64,000 nucleotides of DNA from Pasteurellaceae bacterium (GCA_030528525.1 JAUMYT010000001.1:49529-113528), one strand, 5' to 3'; counted from the stretch's first letter, positions 17,554-27,818 are shown. Notes: generated by a model from the letters alone, not told the origin. Numbers and translations are program-made.

Positions 17554-17724
17554 TTCTGCTGCTTTTTGGCTTAGAGCCACATGCAACATTCATACAAGTG
17601 TTGAGGGAACAATCATACCTGAACTCTCAATGTTTTTGGAAGAAAGAGGATTTTCATGCCATGTAGGGCAAAGATAGTCTTTAAACTGCAACGGGTTATG
17701 AGAAATGAAAATTAAGGAAGAGTG

Positions 17725-18807
17725 ATGCGTCAAGATACAACACGTTTTTTGTGGGGAAGGCTGATTGGTGCATTAGGTTATTTTTTGTATCCCAAAGATC
17801 ACTACTCGCTTTATCCAGAGTCCGATCACTATTCACAGAAGACCGGTAGATTTTTCAATCCCTTGCCTGATCATTCAATGGATAAATTGGGGGTAATTTC
17901 AGCCTTTTGGCAGATGATGTTTCATTCGGAGAAATTTATGCCGAATCAGCCGTTGCCAGTGCAGAAACCGAATTTTAGCGAATTTTTGGCAGAATCAGAG
18001 AACGCAAAATTTATTTGGTTCGGCCATAGTTCGTTGTTGGCTCGATTAGATGGCAAAACGGTATTTATCGATCCTGTGTTTGCCAAATCCGTATCACCGT
18101 TGCCGTGGATGATGCGACGTTTTCAGCCACCGCCAACAAGTTTAGCGGAATTGCCCAAGGTGGACTGGATTGTGATTAGCCATAATCATTATGATCATCT
18201 CGATAAAGCCGTGATTGAACATTATCGGCATTTGCAAAATGTCCGTTTTATTACCCCCCTTGGTGTGGGTGAACTGCTGAAAAAATGGGGGATTTCGCCT
18301 GAACGTGTTGAGCAATTGGACTGGTGGCAAGCCAGGCAAATCGGCGATTTAACCATTACTGCGGTGCCTGCTCGCCACAATACTGGACGTGGCATTTTTG
18401 ACCGTAATAAAACTTTATGGGCGGGGTATGTTTTTCAAACGCCAACGGAAAAAGTCTACTATTCGGGCGACAGTGCGTGGGGCGATGGATCACAATTTCA
18501 CCAAATTGCCGAGCATTTTGGGCAGTTTGATTTGGCATTTGTGGAAAATGGGCAGTACAACCCAACGTGGATTGACAATCATATGTTGCCTGAACAAATG
18601 GTTGAAGCAGTGAAATTACTGCAACCTAAGCGGGTAATGCCAGTGCATTGGGGAGCGTATGCGTTGTCCATTCACGGCTGGAAAGCACCTGTGGAGCGAG
18701 CTGTACCCTTACTGAAACAAATAGCAATGCCAGTTTTAACACCGCAACTCGGGCAAGTTTTTGATCGCCAAACAAAAACGGAGTTTTGGTGGCAAAATGT
18801 AAAATAA
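17725..18807 (+). CDS. metallo-beta-lactamase-fold hydrolase, UlaG/NAPE-PLD-like
   Basis: A 360-residue MBL-fold enzyme. The metal-binding signature HNHYDHLD lies near residue 153. Other fold landmarks are WFGHSSLLARLDGKTVFIDPVF (beta-hairpin leading to the Asp), VPARHNTGRG, YYSGDSAWGD and MPVHWGAYALS. This arrangement is that of the group including NAPE-phospholipase D and bacterial YtnP/RomA-like proteins. The N-terminal 50 residues may be membrane-associated, as in those relatives. The substrate is unknown. It follows the FtsZ-like gene in the same direction, but a hairpin and 218 bp separate them. The start at 17725 is preceded by AAGGAAG. Confidence 0.8.
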   Translation: MRQDTTRFLWGRLIGALGYFLYPKDHYSLYPESDHYSQKTGRFFNPLPDHSMDKLGVISAFWQMMFHSEKFMPNQPLPVQKPNFSEFLAESENAKFIWFGHSSLLARLDGKTVFIDPVFAKSVSPLPWMMRRFQPPPTSLAELPKVDWIVISHNHYDHLDKAVIEHYRHLQNVRFITPLGVGELLKKWGISPERVEQLDWWQARQIGDLTITAVPARHNTGRGIFDRNKTLWAGYVFQTPTEKVYYSGDSAWGDGSQFHQIAEHFGQFDLAFVENGQYNPTWIDNHMLPEQMVEAVKLLQPKRVMPVHWGAYALSIHGWKAPVERAVPLLKQIAMPVLTPQLGQVFDRQTKTEFWWQNVK

Positions 18808-18907
18808 TTGTAGCCATAGCCTAGAAAATTTGAGCATAAATAGGTACAATCCAACGCTTGCATTTCTGTATGGAAAGCGTATTCATTCATTTACTTTGGA
18901 GCAAATT

Positions 18908-20113
18908 ATGTCGTGGAATGAATCAGGCAATCAAGATCCTTGGGGTAAACCAGGGCAGAAACGGCCTGAACAAGAACAAGGCTCGCCGAATGCGGAGCAA
19001 GAGCCGAAGCAAAGACAAAATAATCAACAACCGCCTGATTTAGAAGAAGTATTTAATAACTTGCTGAAAAAAATGGGGGGCAATAGAGGCGGTGGCAATG
19101 GTTCAAATCAGCGTCCGCCTTTACCACTAGGCAAACTCTTACCTGTAGCATTCGTGTTAGGGGCAATCGTATGGGGGGCATCGGGTTTTTATACGGTGCA
19201 AGAAGCAGAACGTGGTGTCGTCACTCGTTTTGGTCAATTGAATGACATCGTTCAACCCGGTTTGAACTGGAAACCGACTTTTATTGATGAGGTGACACCT
19301 GTCAATATTGAACGCATTTCCGAATTAAATACCAGCGGTTCAATGCTCACAAAAGATGAAAATATGGTGCGTGTTGAGATGACGGTACAATATCGTGTGG
19401 AAGATCCTGCGAAATATCTCTTTAACGTGAGTAAACCCGATGAGAGCTTAAAACAAGCGACCGACAGTGCATTACGTTATGTGATCGGGCATATGACGAT
19501 GGACGACATTTTAACCACAGGACGTGCGGTGGTGCGGGAAAGAACGTGGAATGCGTTGCGTGACATCATCAAAACCTACGATATGGGGTTATTGGTGACC
19601 GACGTAAACTTCCAATACGCTCGACCGCCTGAAGAAGTTAAAGCCGCATTTGACGATGCAATCAAAGCCCAAGAAGACGAACAACGTTTGATTCGTGAAG
19701 CGGAAGCCTATGCACGTGGACAAGAGCCAATTGCTCGTGGTCAAGCCCAGCGTATTTTAGAGCAAGCCAATGCGTACAAAGAACAGGTTGTGTTAAATGC
19801 GAAAGGGGAAGTGGAACGTTTCACCCAATTACTCCCTGAATATCAAGCCGCACCAGAGATTATGCGTGAACGCCTTTATATTCAAACAATGGAAAAGGTG
19901 ATGAAAAACACACCGAAGTTGATGATGGACGGTGCGAACAATAATTTAACCGTGTTGCCGATTGATAAATTGATGGCAAATCAAGCGGTTCAGCCTGTGG
20001 CACCAACGCTAGCTCGCCCAGCAGTGCAACCAGCACAGCCCGTGACAATGCAACAAGCACCAGTTATTGTTCAGCCTGAAAGTCAAGATGGCGTACGTAA
20101 GGGGAGATTTTAA
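18908..20113 (+). CDS. hflK: FtsH protease modulator HflK
   Basis: An inner-membrane SPFH-domain protein which, with HflC, forms the large cage around FtsH and modulates its proteolysis; 401 residues. The start at 18908 (MSWNESGNQDPWGK) is the family N-terminus. Residues about 1-75 are Gly/Gln/Pro-rich and cytosolic, one membrane helix follows (LGKLLPVAFVLGAIVWGASG), then the periplasmic SPFH domain and a long helical tail (ARGQEPIARGQAQRILEQAN). The tail ends in an Ala/Pro/Gln-rich segment. The stop codon overlaps the start of hflC. Confidence 0.96.
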   Translation: MSWNESGNQDPWGKPGQKRPEQEQGSPNAEQEPKQRQNNQQPPDLEEVFNNLLKKMGGNRGGGNGSNQRPPLPLGKLLPVAFVLGAIVWGASGFYTVQEAERGVVTRFGQLNDIVQPGLNWKPTFIDEVTPVNIERISELNTSGSMLTKDENMVRVEMTVQYRVEDPAKYLFNVSKPDESLKQATDSALRYVIGHMTMDDILTTGRAVVRERTWNALRDIIKTYDMGLLVTDVNFQYARPPEEVKAAFDDAIKAQEDEQRLIREAEAYARGQEPIARGQAQRILEQANAYKEQVVLNAKGEVERFTQLLPEYQAAPEIMRERLYIQTMEKVMKNTPKLMMDGANNNLTVLPIDKLMANQAVQPVAPTLARPAVQPAQPVTMQQAPVIVQPESQDGVRKGRF

Positions 20114-21003
20114 TGATGCGTAAATTATTGATGCCAGTATTGGCAATCCTTGCGTTTGTGGTATTTCAATCTGTGATTATTGTGCAAGAAGGACAACGTG
20201 GCATTATGTTACGTTTTAACAAAGTGCAACGTGATGCGGATAACAAAGTGGTGATTTATTCACCAGGATTGCATTTTAAAATCCCAATGATTGATCAGCT
20301 CAAAACCTTAAATGCGAAAATCCAAACCTTAGACGGGCAAGAAGATCGTTTTGTGACGGTAGAGAAAAAAGACTTGCTGGTGGATTCCTATGTGAAGTGG
20401 AAAATCAGCGATTTTGGGCAGTTCTACACCGCAACGGGGGGCGATTATCAAAAAGCCGCTGATCTTCTTCGCCGTAAAGTCAACGACCGTTTGCGTTCTG
20501 AAATCGGTTCTCGTACGATTAAAGACATTGTGTCTGGTTCTCGTGGTGAATTGATGGCAGGGGCACAAAAAGCCTTAAATGCAGGTGAAGATGGGGCAGA
20601 AAAATTAGGGATTGAAGTGGTTGATGTACGGGTAAAACAGATCAACTTACCGAACGAAGTTTCCTCTTCAATTTACCAACGTATGCAAGCAGAGCGTGCT
20701 GCTGTAGCTCGTGAACACCGTTCACAAGGGGAAGAGAAAGCCGAATTTATTCGAGCCGATGTCGATAAAAAAGTGATTTTGATTTTAGCCAATGCGAACA
20801 AAACCGCAGAAGAATTGAAAGGTCAAGGCGATGCAGAAGCGGCGAAAATTTACGCCGATGCATTTAGCAAAGCCCCTGAGTTTTATAGCTTTATCCGTAG
20901 CTTAAAAGCCTACGAAGAGAGCTTCGCTGAAGGCAAAAACAATATGATGTTGCTTAAACCAGACAGCTCGTTCTTCCGCTTTATGCAAGTACCTGCAAAA
21001 TAA
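20113..21003 (+). CDS. hflC: FtsH protease modulator HflC
   Basis: SPFH partner of HflK, 296 residues. It has an N-terminal membrane anchor (LLMPVLAILAFVVFQSVIIV) and a periplasmic band-7 domain (VQEGQRGIMLRFNKVQ, TLNAKIQTLDGQEDRFVTVE). The start codon overlaps the hflK stop (TAATG), so the pair is translationally coupled. A second ATG follows directly at 20116, and either could be used. A strong terminator follows. E. coli places these genes after hfq-hflX, which are absent here. Confidence 0.96.
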   Translation: MMRKLLMPVLAILAFVVFQSVIIVQEGQRGIMLRFNKVQRDADNKVVIYSPGLHFKIPMIDQLKTLNAKIQTLDGQEDRFVTVEKKDLLVDSYVKWKISDFGQFYTATGGDYQKAADLLRRKVNDRLRSEIGSRTIKDIVSGSRGELMAGAQKALNAGEDGAEKLGIEVVDVRVKQINLPNEVSSSIYQRMQAERAAVAREHRSQGEEKAEFIRADVDKKVILILANANKTAEELKGQGDAEAAKIYADAFSKAPEFYSFIRSLKAYEESFAEGKNNMMLLKPDSSFFRFMQVPAK

Positions 21004-21011
21004 TTGTATCC

Positions 21012-21038
21012 AAAGACCCGAGGTTATCGGGTCTTTTT
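21012..21038 (+). terminator. hflC terminator
   Basis: AAAGACCCG-AGGTTAT-CGGGTCTTT followed by TT: a stable hairpin with a T run, 9 bp after the stop codon. Confidence 0.85.
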
Positions 21039-21048
21039 ATCTTTGAAA

Positions 21049-21152
21049 CTCCCTCCTCCGCTTGCGGGGGAGGGCTGGGGAGGGGGGATTGCGAAGCAAC
21101 TCATCGTTAAATTCCCCCCACCCTAGCCCTCCCCCGTAAACGGGGGAGGGGA
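21049..21152. repeat. GC-rich inverted-repeat element between hflC and purA
   Basis: About 104 bp, very unlike the AT-rich surroundings. The left end has CCTCCTCCGCTTGCGGGGGAGG, itself a palindrome with minor mismatch, and the right end CCCTCCCCC-GTAAAC-GGGGGAGGG. The two halves also pair with each other (GGGCTGGGGAGGGGGG against CCCCCCACCCTAGCCC). It resembles the elements in rsxC and between rsxG and rsxE. Confidence 0.75.
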
Positions 21153-21173
21153 ATATAGGTAGAATTTCAATTT

Positions 21174-22543
<1,370 letters not shown>

Positions 22544-22551
22544 TCTTGCTG

Positions 22552-22577
22552 AAAACGCACCGAAAGGTGCGTTTTTT
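22552..22577 (+). terminator. purA terminator
   Basis: AAAACGCACC-GAAA-GGTGCGTTTT followed by more T: a GNRA-type tetraloop hairpin, 8 bp after the stop. Confidence 0.9.
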
Positions 22578-22614
22578 GTTTTGGAATTTTGCCTAAAACA
22601 CATTGTGTGGCGTT

Positions 22615-22649
22615 ATTTGCAAAAAACAGCTCGGATCAGCCCCCCTTGC
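22615..22649 (-). repeat. 35-bp CAAGGGGG/GCAAAA motif between purA and fabB
   Basis: On the minus strand GCAAGGGGGG, CTGATCCGAG, CTGTTTTTTGCAAAT. The ends are conserved but the spacing is one base longer than the typical copy. It is oriented against both flanking genes. Confidence 0.75.
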
Positions 22650-22726
22650 GTGCATTTATCGGTTCAGCCAAGGGGCGAAAGGGTGTAGAATAGAGCGGTT
22701 TTTAACTGGATATTCAGAGGAAAAGA

Positions 22727-23944
22727 ATGAAAAGAGTGGTTATTACTGGCTTAGGCGTGATTTCAAGTATTGGTAACAACAAAGAAGAAGTCTTGGCATC
22801 ACTGCGTGAAGGCAAGTCAGGCATTGAATTTGTACCAGCATTCCAAGAGGTAGGAATGCGTAGCCAAGTGGCTGGTACAATCAAGCTCAACCCAGCGGAA
22901 TTGATTGACCGCAAAATCTATCGCTTTATGGGCGATGCGGCAGCTTATGCGTACCTTTCAATGAAAGAAGCGATTGAAGATTCGGGTTTAACTGAAGATC
23001 AAGTCTCTAACGACCGCACAGGCTTAGTAATTGGAGCGGGAACAGGTTCAGCGCATAGCCAATTAGTCGCCTGTGATGCGGTGCGTGGCCCACGTGGCGT
23101 GAAAGCGATTGGACCTTATGCTGTGACCAAAACAATGGCATCAAGTGTATCCGCTTGTTTAGCTACGCCATACAAAATTCGTGGCGTGAACTATTCGATC
23201 AGCTCGGCGTGTGCAACCTCGGCTCACTGTATCGGGCACGCAATGGAATTGATCCAATTAGGCAAACAAGATGTGGTGTTCGCAGGCGGAGCGGAAGAGC
23301 TTTCGTGGGAATGTGCCACCGAGTTTGACGCAATGGGAGCGGTTTCTACCAAATACAACGACACGCCAACCAAAGCGAGCCGTGCTTACGACGCAAACCG
23401 TGATGGTTTCGTGATCGCAGGTGGCGGTGCAGTGGTTGTGGTTGAAGAACTAGAACACGCACTCAAACGTGGAGCGAAAATCTACGCAGAAATCGTTGGC
23501 TATGGGGCAACATCAGACGGTTATGATATGGTGGCTCCAAGTGGCGAAGGGGCAGTACGTTGTATGAAACAAGCCTTGGCAACCGTAAATGGCGAGGTGG
23601 AGTACATCAACGTACACGGCACATCAACGCCAGTCGGCGATGTGAAAGAATTAGGCGCAATCCGTGAAGTGTTTGGCGACAAATCCCCAGCGATTTCGTC
23701 CACGAAATCAATGACCGGTCACTCACTCGGTGCAGCAGGTGCACACGAAGCGATTTACTCGTTATTGATGTTAGATAACGATTTCATCGCCCCAAGCATC
23801 AACATTGAAACTTTGGACGAGCAAGCGGAAGGCTTGAATATCGTGACCGAACGCCAAGACAAAGCCTTAACTACCGTAATGTCTAACAGCTTCGGCTTTG
23901 GTGGGACAAACGCTTGCTTGGTATTCCAAAAATATCAAGGCTAA
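22727..23944 (+). CDS. fabB: 3-oxoacyl-ACP synthase I
   Basis: The condensing enzyme of fatty acid elongation, needed for unsaturated fatty acids in gammaproteobacteria; cytoplasmic homodimer, 405 residues. The nucleophile Cys is in [16 protein letters not shown] near residue 164. The two catalytic His are in [11 protein letters not shown] near 298 and [14 protein letters not shown] near 333. The N-terminus [18 protein letters not shown] is typical. A candidate -10 (TAGAAT) precedes it at about 22686, with a weak -35. Confidence 0.97.
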   Translation: MKRVVITGLGVISSIGNNKEEVLASLREGKSGIEFVPAFQEVGMRSQVAGTIKLNPAELIDRKIYRFMGDAAAYAYLSMKEAIEDSGLTEDQVSNDRTGLVIGAGTGSAHSQLVACDAVRGPRGVKAIGPYAVTKTMASSVSACLATPYKIRGVNYSISSACATSAHCIGHAMELIQLGKQDVVFAGGAEELSWECATEFDAMGAVSTKYNDTPTKASRAYDANRDGFVIAGGGAVVVVEELEHALKRGAKIYAEIVGYGATSDGYDMVAPSGEGAVRCMKQALATVNGEVEYINVHGTSTPVGDVKELGAIREVFGDKSPAISSTKSMTGHSLGAAGAHEAIYSLLMLDNDFIAPSINIETLDEQAEGLNIVTERQDKALTTVMSNSFGFGGTNACLVFQKYQG

Positions 23945-23949
23945 ATTAA

Positions 23950-24009
23950 GTAGGATGGGCTTTAGCCCATCATTTTCAGATTAGTTTGATGGGCTAAAGC
24001 CCATCCTAC
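23950..24009. repeat. paired GATGGGCTTTAGCCCATC hairpins after fabB
   Basis: Two near-identical hairpins, GATGGGCTTTAGCCCATC (23954-23971) and GATGGGCTAAAGCCCATC (23988-24005), are bounded by GTAG and CTAC so that the whole block is one inverted repeat. A related block lies at 27819-27879. It may double as the fabB transcript end. Confidence 0.8.
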
Positions 24010-24048
24010 CTATCCCAGGTGTAAAATTATTTTAGATTGTCGTAATAA

Positions 24049-24076
24049 TTGATAGGTATAGTCAATTTGCTATAAT
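24049..24076 (+). promoter_or_regulatory. cytochrome b562 gene promoter
   Basis: TTGATA (24049-24054), a 16-bp spacer and a perfect TATAAT (24071-24076). It predicts a start point near 24083, at the very foot of the hairpin listed next. Confidence 0.65.
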
Positions 24077-24110
24077 AAAAGCGTGGAGATTCCACGCTTT
24101 TCTTCTTTTT
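24077..24110 (+). terminator. terminator-like hairpin in cytochrome b562 leader
   Basis: AAAAGCGTGGA-GAT-TCCACGCTTTT followed by CTTCTTTTT. It has the form of an intrinsic terminator but lies just downstream of the promoter and 22 bp before the start codon. It may stabilise the 5' end, attenuate, or end transcripts from upstream. Confidence 0.6.
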
Positions 24111-24131
24111 ATTTCTCAATGGAGTCACTCT

Positions 24132-24500
24132 ATGAAATTTAAGCAATTATTGGCGATCGTGGGGATCGCATTTGCCACCGCAGTCACGGCTAACGTATCA
24201 ACCGAAATGTTCCAAATGAACCGTGAATTAGGCGGTTTGTTTAAAGCTGACAGTGCAGAAAGTTTCCAACAAAGTGCCGATAAATTCTTAGCGGCAGCGG
24301 AAAAGGCCAAAGCAACAATGCCGTCAAGCCTTGATGAGGACGAAGAACGTTTCAAAGGCTACCAGCAAGGTATGCAAGAGTTGATTGACACCGTATTGGA
24401 AGCGAAAAAATTGGCAGCCGAAGGCAAATTAGACGAAGCCAAAGAAACCGCGAAAAAGCTCAACCAGCTGAAAAGTATGTATCACTCAAAATATAAATAA
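24132..24500 (+). CDS. cybC: cytochrome b562
   Basis: A small periplasmic four-helix-bundle heme protein, 122 residues with signal peptide (cleavage after AVTA, near residue 20). It aligns with E. coli cytochrome b562. EMFQMNREL corresponds to the segment with the axial Met7, and the C-terminal YHSKYK matches YHQKYR, which carries the axial His102. No CXXCH motif is present, so heme should be bound non-covalently. The precursor length fits the family. The physiological partner is unknown. Confidence 0.82.
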   Translation: MKFKQLLAIVGIAFATAVTANVSTEMFQMNRELGGLFKADSAESFQQSADKFLAAAEKAKATMPSSLDEDEERFKGYQQGMQELIDTVLEAKKLAAEGKLDEAKETAKKLNQLKSMYHSKYK

Positions 24501-24514
24501 TGGAATCGGGGGCG

Positions 24515-24551
24515 ATTTTGCAAAAACGGTGCAGAAAACCGCCCCCGTTGC
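24515..24551 (-). repeat. variant 35-bp motif after cybC
   Basis: On the minus strand GCAACGGGGGCGGTTTTCTG and then TTTTTGCAAAAT. The core reads CAACGGGGG rather than CAAGGGGG. It shares the ends and the overall length (37) and lies 15 bp from a standard copy. Confidence 0.55.
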
Positions 24552-24566
24552 CATCTTATCGCAAGG

Positions 24567-24602
24567 CATTTTGCACTTTTCGACCAAGATCTACCCCCTT
24601 GC
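24567..24602 (-). repeat. 35-bp CAAGGGGG/GCAAAA motif before tqsA
   Basis: On the minus strand GCAAGGGGGT, AGATCTTGGT, CGAAAAGTGCAAAAT: a full copy, 21 bp upstream of the tqsA start and in the opposite direction. Confidence 0.85.
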
Positions 24603-24622
24603 ATTACCCACCAAGGAACCCT

Positions 24623-25666
24623 ATGCAACCAACTGCTATCCCTCGCATTTTAGTTACCATTGCCGCCATTGTGATTATTTTAGCTGGCGTGAAATTAGCC
24701 ACTGAAATCGTGATTCCCTTTTTGCTCTCGCTCTTTATTGCGATTACTTGCTCGCCAATCATCAAGCTAATGACCGACCGCAAAGTGCCACTTTGGTTAG
24801 CCATTACCTTGCTTTTCGCCCTGTTTATCGTGGTGTCGTTCTTCTTGTTTGGTTTGATTAACAGCACTGTGCGAGAGTTCACCGCGTCCATTCCGAGCTA
24901 CAAAGTGCTCCTTGCCGAACGAATGAATTTGCTGATGTTCTATGCGGAAAAGTGGCAACTACCGATTTCCCGTGAGCTGATTACCAATGAGCTTGACCCG
25001 AGTGTGATTATGAACTTCGTCAGCCGATTGTTGCTGAGTTTCTCGGGCGTGGTCACTAACACCTTTGTGTTGCTCCTTGTGGTCGTCTTTATGCTGTTTG
25101 AAGCCCCAACCGCCAAGCACCGATTGGCAATGGTAATTAGCCGTAACAAAAATGAAGTGGACGGCATTGAATTGCAGATCAACCGTGTATTACAAGGCGT
25201 GATTGGCTATTTGGGAGTGAAAACTACCACCAGTTTGCTAACGGGGCTGTCCGTGTGGGTGCTGTTGGAGTTGTCAGGCGTGCAGTATTCGGTGCTGTGG
25301 GCAACGCTCAGTTTCTTGCTGAACTACATTCCGAATATTGGCTCAATTTTAGCCAGCATACCGATCATCGTCCAAGCCTTGTTGCTTAACGGTTTTTCCG
25401 TTGGCTTTGGTGTCGCCGTAGGCGTGATGGGGATCAATATGATTATCGGCAACGTACTTGAACCCCGAATGATGGGTAGAACGCTCGGGCTTTCCACGCT
25501 CGTGGTGTTTTTATCGTTACTCTTTTGGGGCTGGATTTTAGGCACGGTTGGAATGCTACTTTCCGTTCCACTCACAATGGCGTTAAAAATTGCTTTGGAA
25601 TCAAGCCCAAGCACCGTGCATTATGCCTTGTTACTGGGCGATGTTTCGCCAGAGAAATTACCGTAA
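24623..25666 (+). CDS. tqsA: AI-2E family transporter, TqsA-like
   Basis: A 347-residue polytopic inner-membrane protein of the AI-2 exporter superfamily. It resembles E. coli TqsA throughout: ILVTIAAIVIILAGVKLATE at the N-terminus, FLLNYIPNIGSILASIP and GNVLEPRMMGRTLGLSTLVV near the C-terminus. About seven or eight membrane segments are visible. TqsA was reported to export autoinducer-2, but many paralogs have other substrates. I start at 24623 (MQPTAIPRI) because the upstream in-frame stretch translates the dispersed repeats. maf follows after 15 bp. Confidence 0.85.
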   Translation: MQPTAIPRILVTIAAIVIILAGVKLATEIVIPFLLSLFIAITCSPIIKLMTDRKVPLWLAITLLFALFIVVSFFLFGLINSTVREFTASIPSYKVLLAERMNLLMFYAEKWQLPISRELITNELDPSVIMNFVSRLLLSFSGVVTNTFVLLLVVVFMLFEAPTAKHRLAMVISRNKNEVDGIELQINRVLQGVIGYLGVKTTTSLLTGLSVWVLLELSGVQYSVLWATLSFLLNYIPNIGSILASIPIIVQALLLNGFSVGFGVAVGVMGINMIIGNVLEPRMMGRTLGLSTLVVFLSLLFWGWILGTVGMLLSVPLTMALKIALESSPSTVHYALLLGDVSPEKLP

Positions 25667-25681
25667 GCGGATAGCAATATT

Positions 25682-26281
25682 ATGAAACCACAGATTTACT
25701 TGGCTTCTGCCAGCCCACGCCGTTGGCAGTTGCTTGAACAGCTGGGCTTGGAATTGTTTCCGCTCAACAGTGAAATTGATGAAACGCCGTTGCCGAATGA
25801 AGATGCCAAAAGCTACTGCTTGCGGTTGGCGGTAGCGAAAAATCAGCAGGCACAAGGGGTAAGATCTTCACAACAATCTGCAAAATTGCCGATTTTGACA
25901 GCTGACACCACGGTGTCGATTGACGGTTTGATTTTAGGCAAGCCTGAAAATGAGCTGCACGCCTATCAAATGTTAAAGCAGCTTTCAGGCAGAACGCATC
26001 AAGTGTTTACGGCGGTTTGTGTGAGCTGGGAACAGCAACAGTTGGCGTGCGTACAAACTAGCGAAGTTACCTTCAAGCCGTTAAGCGATGAAGAAATTTG
26101 GGCGTATATCGCCACCCAAGAGCCGATGGATAAGGCCGGAGCGTATGGCATTCAAGGGATAGGCGGTACTTTTGTGCGGCATTTATCGGGCAGTTTTACG
26201 GGCGTGATGGGCTTGCCGTTGTATGAAACGGCGGACTTATTGACGCAGATTGGCATCGAGCTTTTGGTGCCGACGGCTTAA
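25682..26281 (+). CDS. maf: Maf-family nucleoside triphosphate pyrophosphatase
   Basis: A 199-residue cytoplasmic house-cleaning pyrophosphatase of the YhdE branch, which hydrolyses dTTP, UTP and modified nucleotides. Motifs are LASASPRRWQLLEQLGL at the N-terminus, LTADTTVSIDG with the catalytic Asp near residue 77, and DKAGAYGIQGIGG. Residues 58-69 (QGVRSSQQSAKL) are the translation of a dispersed 35-bp DNA motif lying in the loop just before the catalytic strand; relatives are variable and shorter here. It overlaps the convergent holA gene by 4 bp. Confidence 0.93.
   Translation: MKPQIYLASASPRRWQLLEQLGLELFPLNSEIDETPLPNEDAKSYCLRLAVAKNQQAQGVRSSQQSAKLPILTADTTVSIDGLILGKPENELHAYQMLKQLSGRTHQVFTAVCVSWEQQQLACVQTSEVTFKPLSDEEIWAYIATQEPMDKAGAYGIQGIGGTFVRHLSGSFTGVMGLPLYETADLLTQIGIELLVPTA
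25852..25886 (+). repeat. 35-bp CAAGGGG/GCAAAA motif inside maf
   Basis: ACAAGGGGTA, AGATCTTCAC, AACAATCTGCAAAAT, in frame within maf. Its translation QGVRSSQQSAK parallels that in hemX (QGGRSSEKSAK) and rsxC ([11 protein letters not shown]). Confidence 0.85.
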
Positions 26282-27303
26282 CGAAATGCTAAGCCGAAGC
26301 GTTCTAGTTCAAGCCAAATTTCATCGCTAAACTCTTGTTTGATTTTTCGTTCTAAATCCGCAAGTTGTTGAATTAGTTTATAAAGTTTGGCATAACTAAA
26401 CCGACTGACCGCCATTTGATACAATCCACGGCGGTTTTGCCACACTTTCAAGCGGTCAAATTCTGCTCGTAAATTGCCATTGTACAACGGCTGATGAAGG
26501 GAAATCGGTTGGGGCGAACGGGTCATTTCAAGCAAAGCCATCAGCTCTTTTTGAATCACTCGCAACAAAATCACAGGTTGCACATCTTCATTTTTTAAGT
26601 GGTGCAAAATGCGAGTGGCTCGCCCGATTTTGCCTTCCAGTAACGCATCAATCCATTGAAATGGGCTGAATTGTGCCGATTGCTCAATCACTTCTTCCGC
26701 TTTGGCAAGCGTAATAGGGCTGTTGGGGTAGCGTAATTGCAACAGTTGCAACGCCTGTTTGAACGCCAATAAATTACCTTCGTAGCTGTAACAGAGCAAT
26801 TTGCTTGCTTCAGGTTCCAGTTCCAACTGCATTGCTTTGGCACGATGTTGCAACCACATCGGCAGTTTCGACACGTCAGGCGTTTGGCAGTTGATCAGCA
26901 CCGTTTGGGCTTGTATTTGCGTGAACCACGCTTGTTTTTCCATTGCTTTGGTTAGCTTCGGAATATGCAAAATAAACAGCAGATCGGGATTCGAAAGTTG
27001 GAGCAGCTCTGCGAGTTGTTTTTGTTGCGTAGCGGGAAGAGTGTCGCCAAAGTTGAGCGACATAATTTGTTGGCTGGAAAACAAGCCGTAGGATTGGGCT
27101 TGCTCAAACAGGCTTTCCCACAGCGTATCATTGCCAATTTGGTAGTCGTTTTTTTCTTCAAAGCCTTGCGATTTAGCCACTTGAGCAATCTGATCTTTGC
27201 TTTCGCCTACCAAGAGCAGATCTTGCCCTGTAATCAAATAAAAGGGCTGTAAACCTTTGGCTAAGGTTGAGGCAAGGGCTTCGGAAAAAATACGTTGTAG
27301 CAT
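26278..27303 (-). CDS. holA: DNA polymerase III subunit delta
   Basis: Clamp-opening subunit of the clamp loader, cytoplasmic, 341 residues. Family features are the N-terminal region FYLITGQDLLLVGESKDQI, SLFSSQQIMSLNFGD-like YGLFSSQQIMSLNFGD (clamp-contact helix), and SPFQWIDALLEGKIGRATRI. It follows lptE with a 4-bp gap, the widely conserved lptE-holA pairing, and leuS lies upstream of both. Confidence 0.95.
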   Translation of the reverse strand: MLQRIFSEALASTLAKGLQPFYLITGQDLLLVGESKDQIAQVAKSQGFEEKNDYQIGNDTLWESLFEQAQSYGLFSSQQIMSLNFGDTLPATQQKQLAELLQLSNPDLLFILHIPKLTKAMEKQAWFTQIQAQTVLINCQTPDVSKLPMWLQHRAKAMQLELEPEASKLLCYSYEGNLLAFKQALQLLQLRYPNSPITLAKAEEVIEQSAQFSPFQWIDALLEGKIGRATRILHHLKNEDVQPVILLRVIQKELMALLEMTRSPQPISLHQPLYNGNLRAEFDRLKVWQNRRGLYQMAVSRFSYAKLYKLIQQLADLERKIKQEFSDEIWLELERFGLAFR

Positions 27304-27307
27304 TGGC

Positions 27308-27808
27308 TTATTTCGTTTTGGCTAATTCAGCGTGCAAACCTGCCATTTTAATCAACAGCTGGCGAGAAGCTTGTTCGTACATTTGACGCATAATCGACTC
27401 ACGCTCTTCCGATTTCGCCAACGCCGCACGGGAGTCGTCAAAGAAGGTGCGGTGTACCGCCACTTCCAATGGGAAAGTGCCTTTTTCTGGCACATTAACG
27501 CTCGCTTTGACGGTCAAACTCAAAATTTTCTCCGCTTCACGGGCTTGCTTAAATACGGAAGCGACTTTGGATTGCGTGTCGGTTGAGTTCAAACGTAGGG
27601 TTGCCACTCGAATTTTACTCTCAGCTGGCACGATGGTGATGTCGTTAAGCAACAGCTGATTCCGCAAAATGCGTGACATCTCGCTGTATTGATCCGCACT
27701 CTCATAACGCAAGGTGCGAAGTTCTTCCGGAAAACGCTCGTTGTTTTTGAATTGCCAACCGCAAGCGGTGAGAAACAGCACGAAAATAACGGAAAGTTTT
27801 TTAAACAT
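27308..27808 (-). CDS. lptE: LPS-assembly lipoprotein LptE
   Basis: The outer-membrane lipoprotein that plugs the LptD barrel during lipopolysaccharide export; 166 residues. The start at 27808 gives MFKKLSVIFVLFLTACGW with lipobox LTAC near residue 16; an in-frame ATG 66 bases upstream is unlikely because that stretch is repeat DNA. LRTLRYESADQYSEMSRILR and LLIKMAGLHAE fit the family. It is in the leuS-lptE-holA cluster. The lipobox codons contain CCGCTTGCGGT, an uptake-signal-like core. Confidence 0.92.
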   Translation of the reverse strand: MFKKLSVIFVLFLTACGWQFKNNERFPEELRTLRYESADQYSEMSRILRNQLLLNDITIVPAESKIRVATLRLNSTDTQSKVASVFKQAREAEKILSLTVKASVNVPEKGTFPLEVAVHRTFFDDSRAALAKSEERESIMRQMYEQASRQLLIKMAGLHAELAKTK

Positions 27809-27818
27809 TGTTTGCTCC

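Noticed and set aside
18830..18907. N-terminal extension of HflK
   Set aside because: The 26 extra residues have no counterpart in the family, and MSWNESG at 18908 is the standard start.
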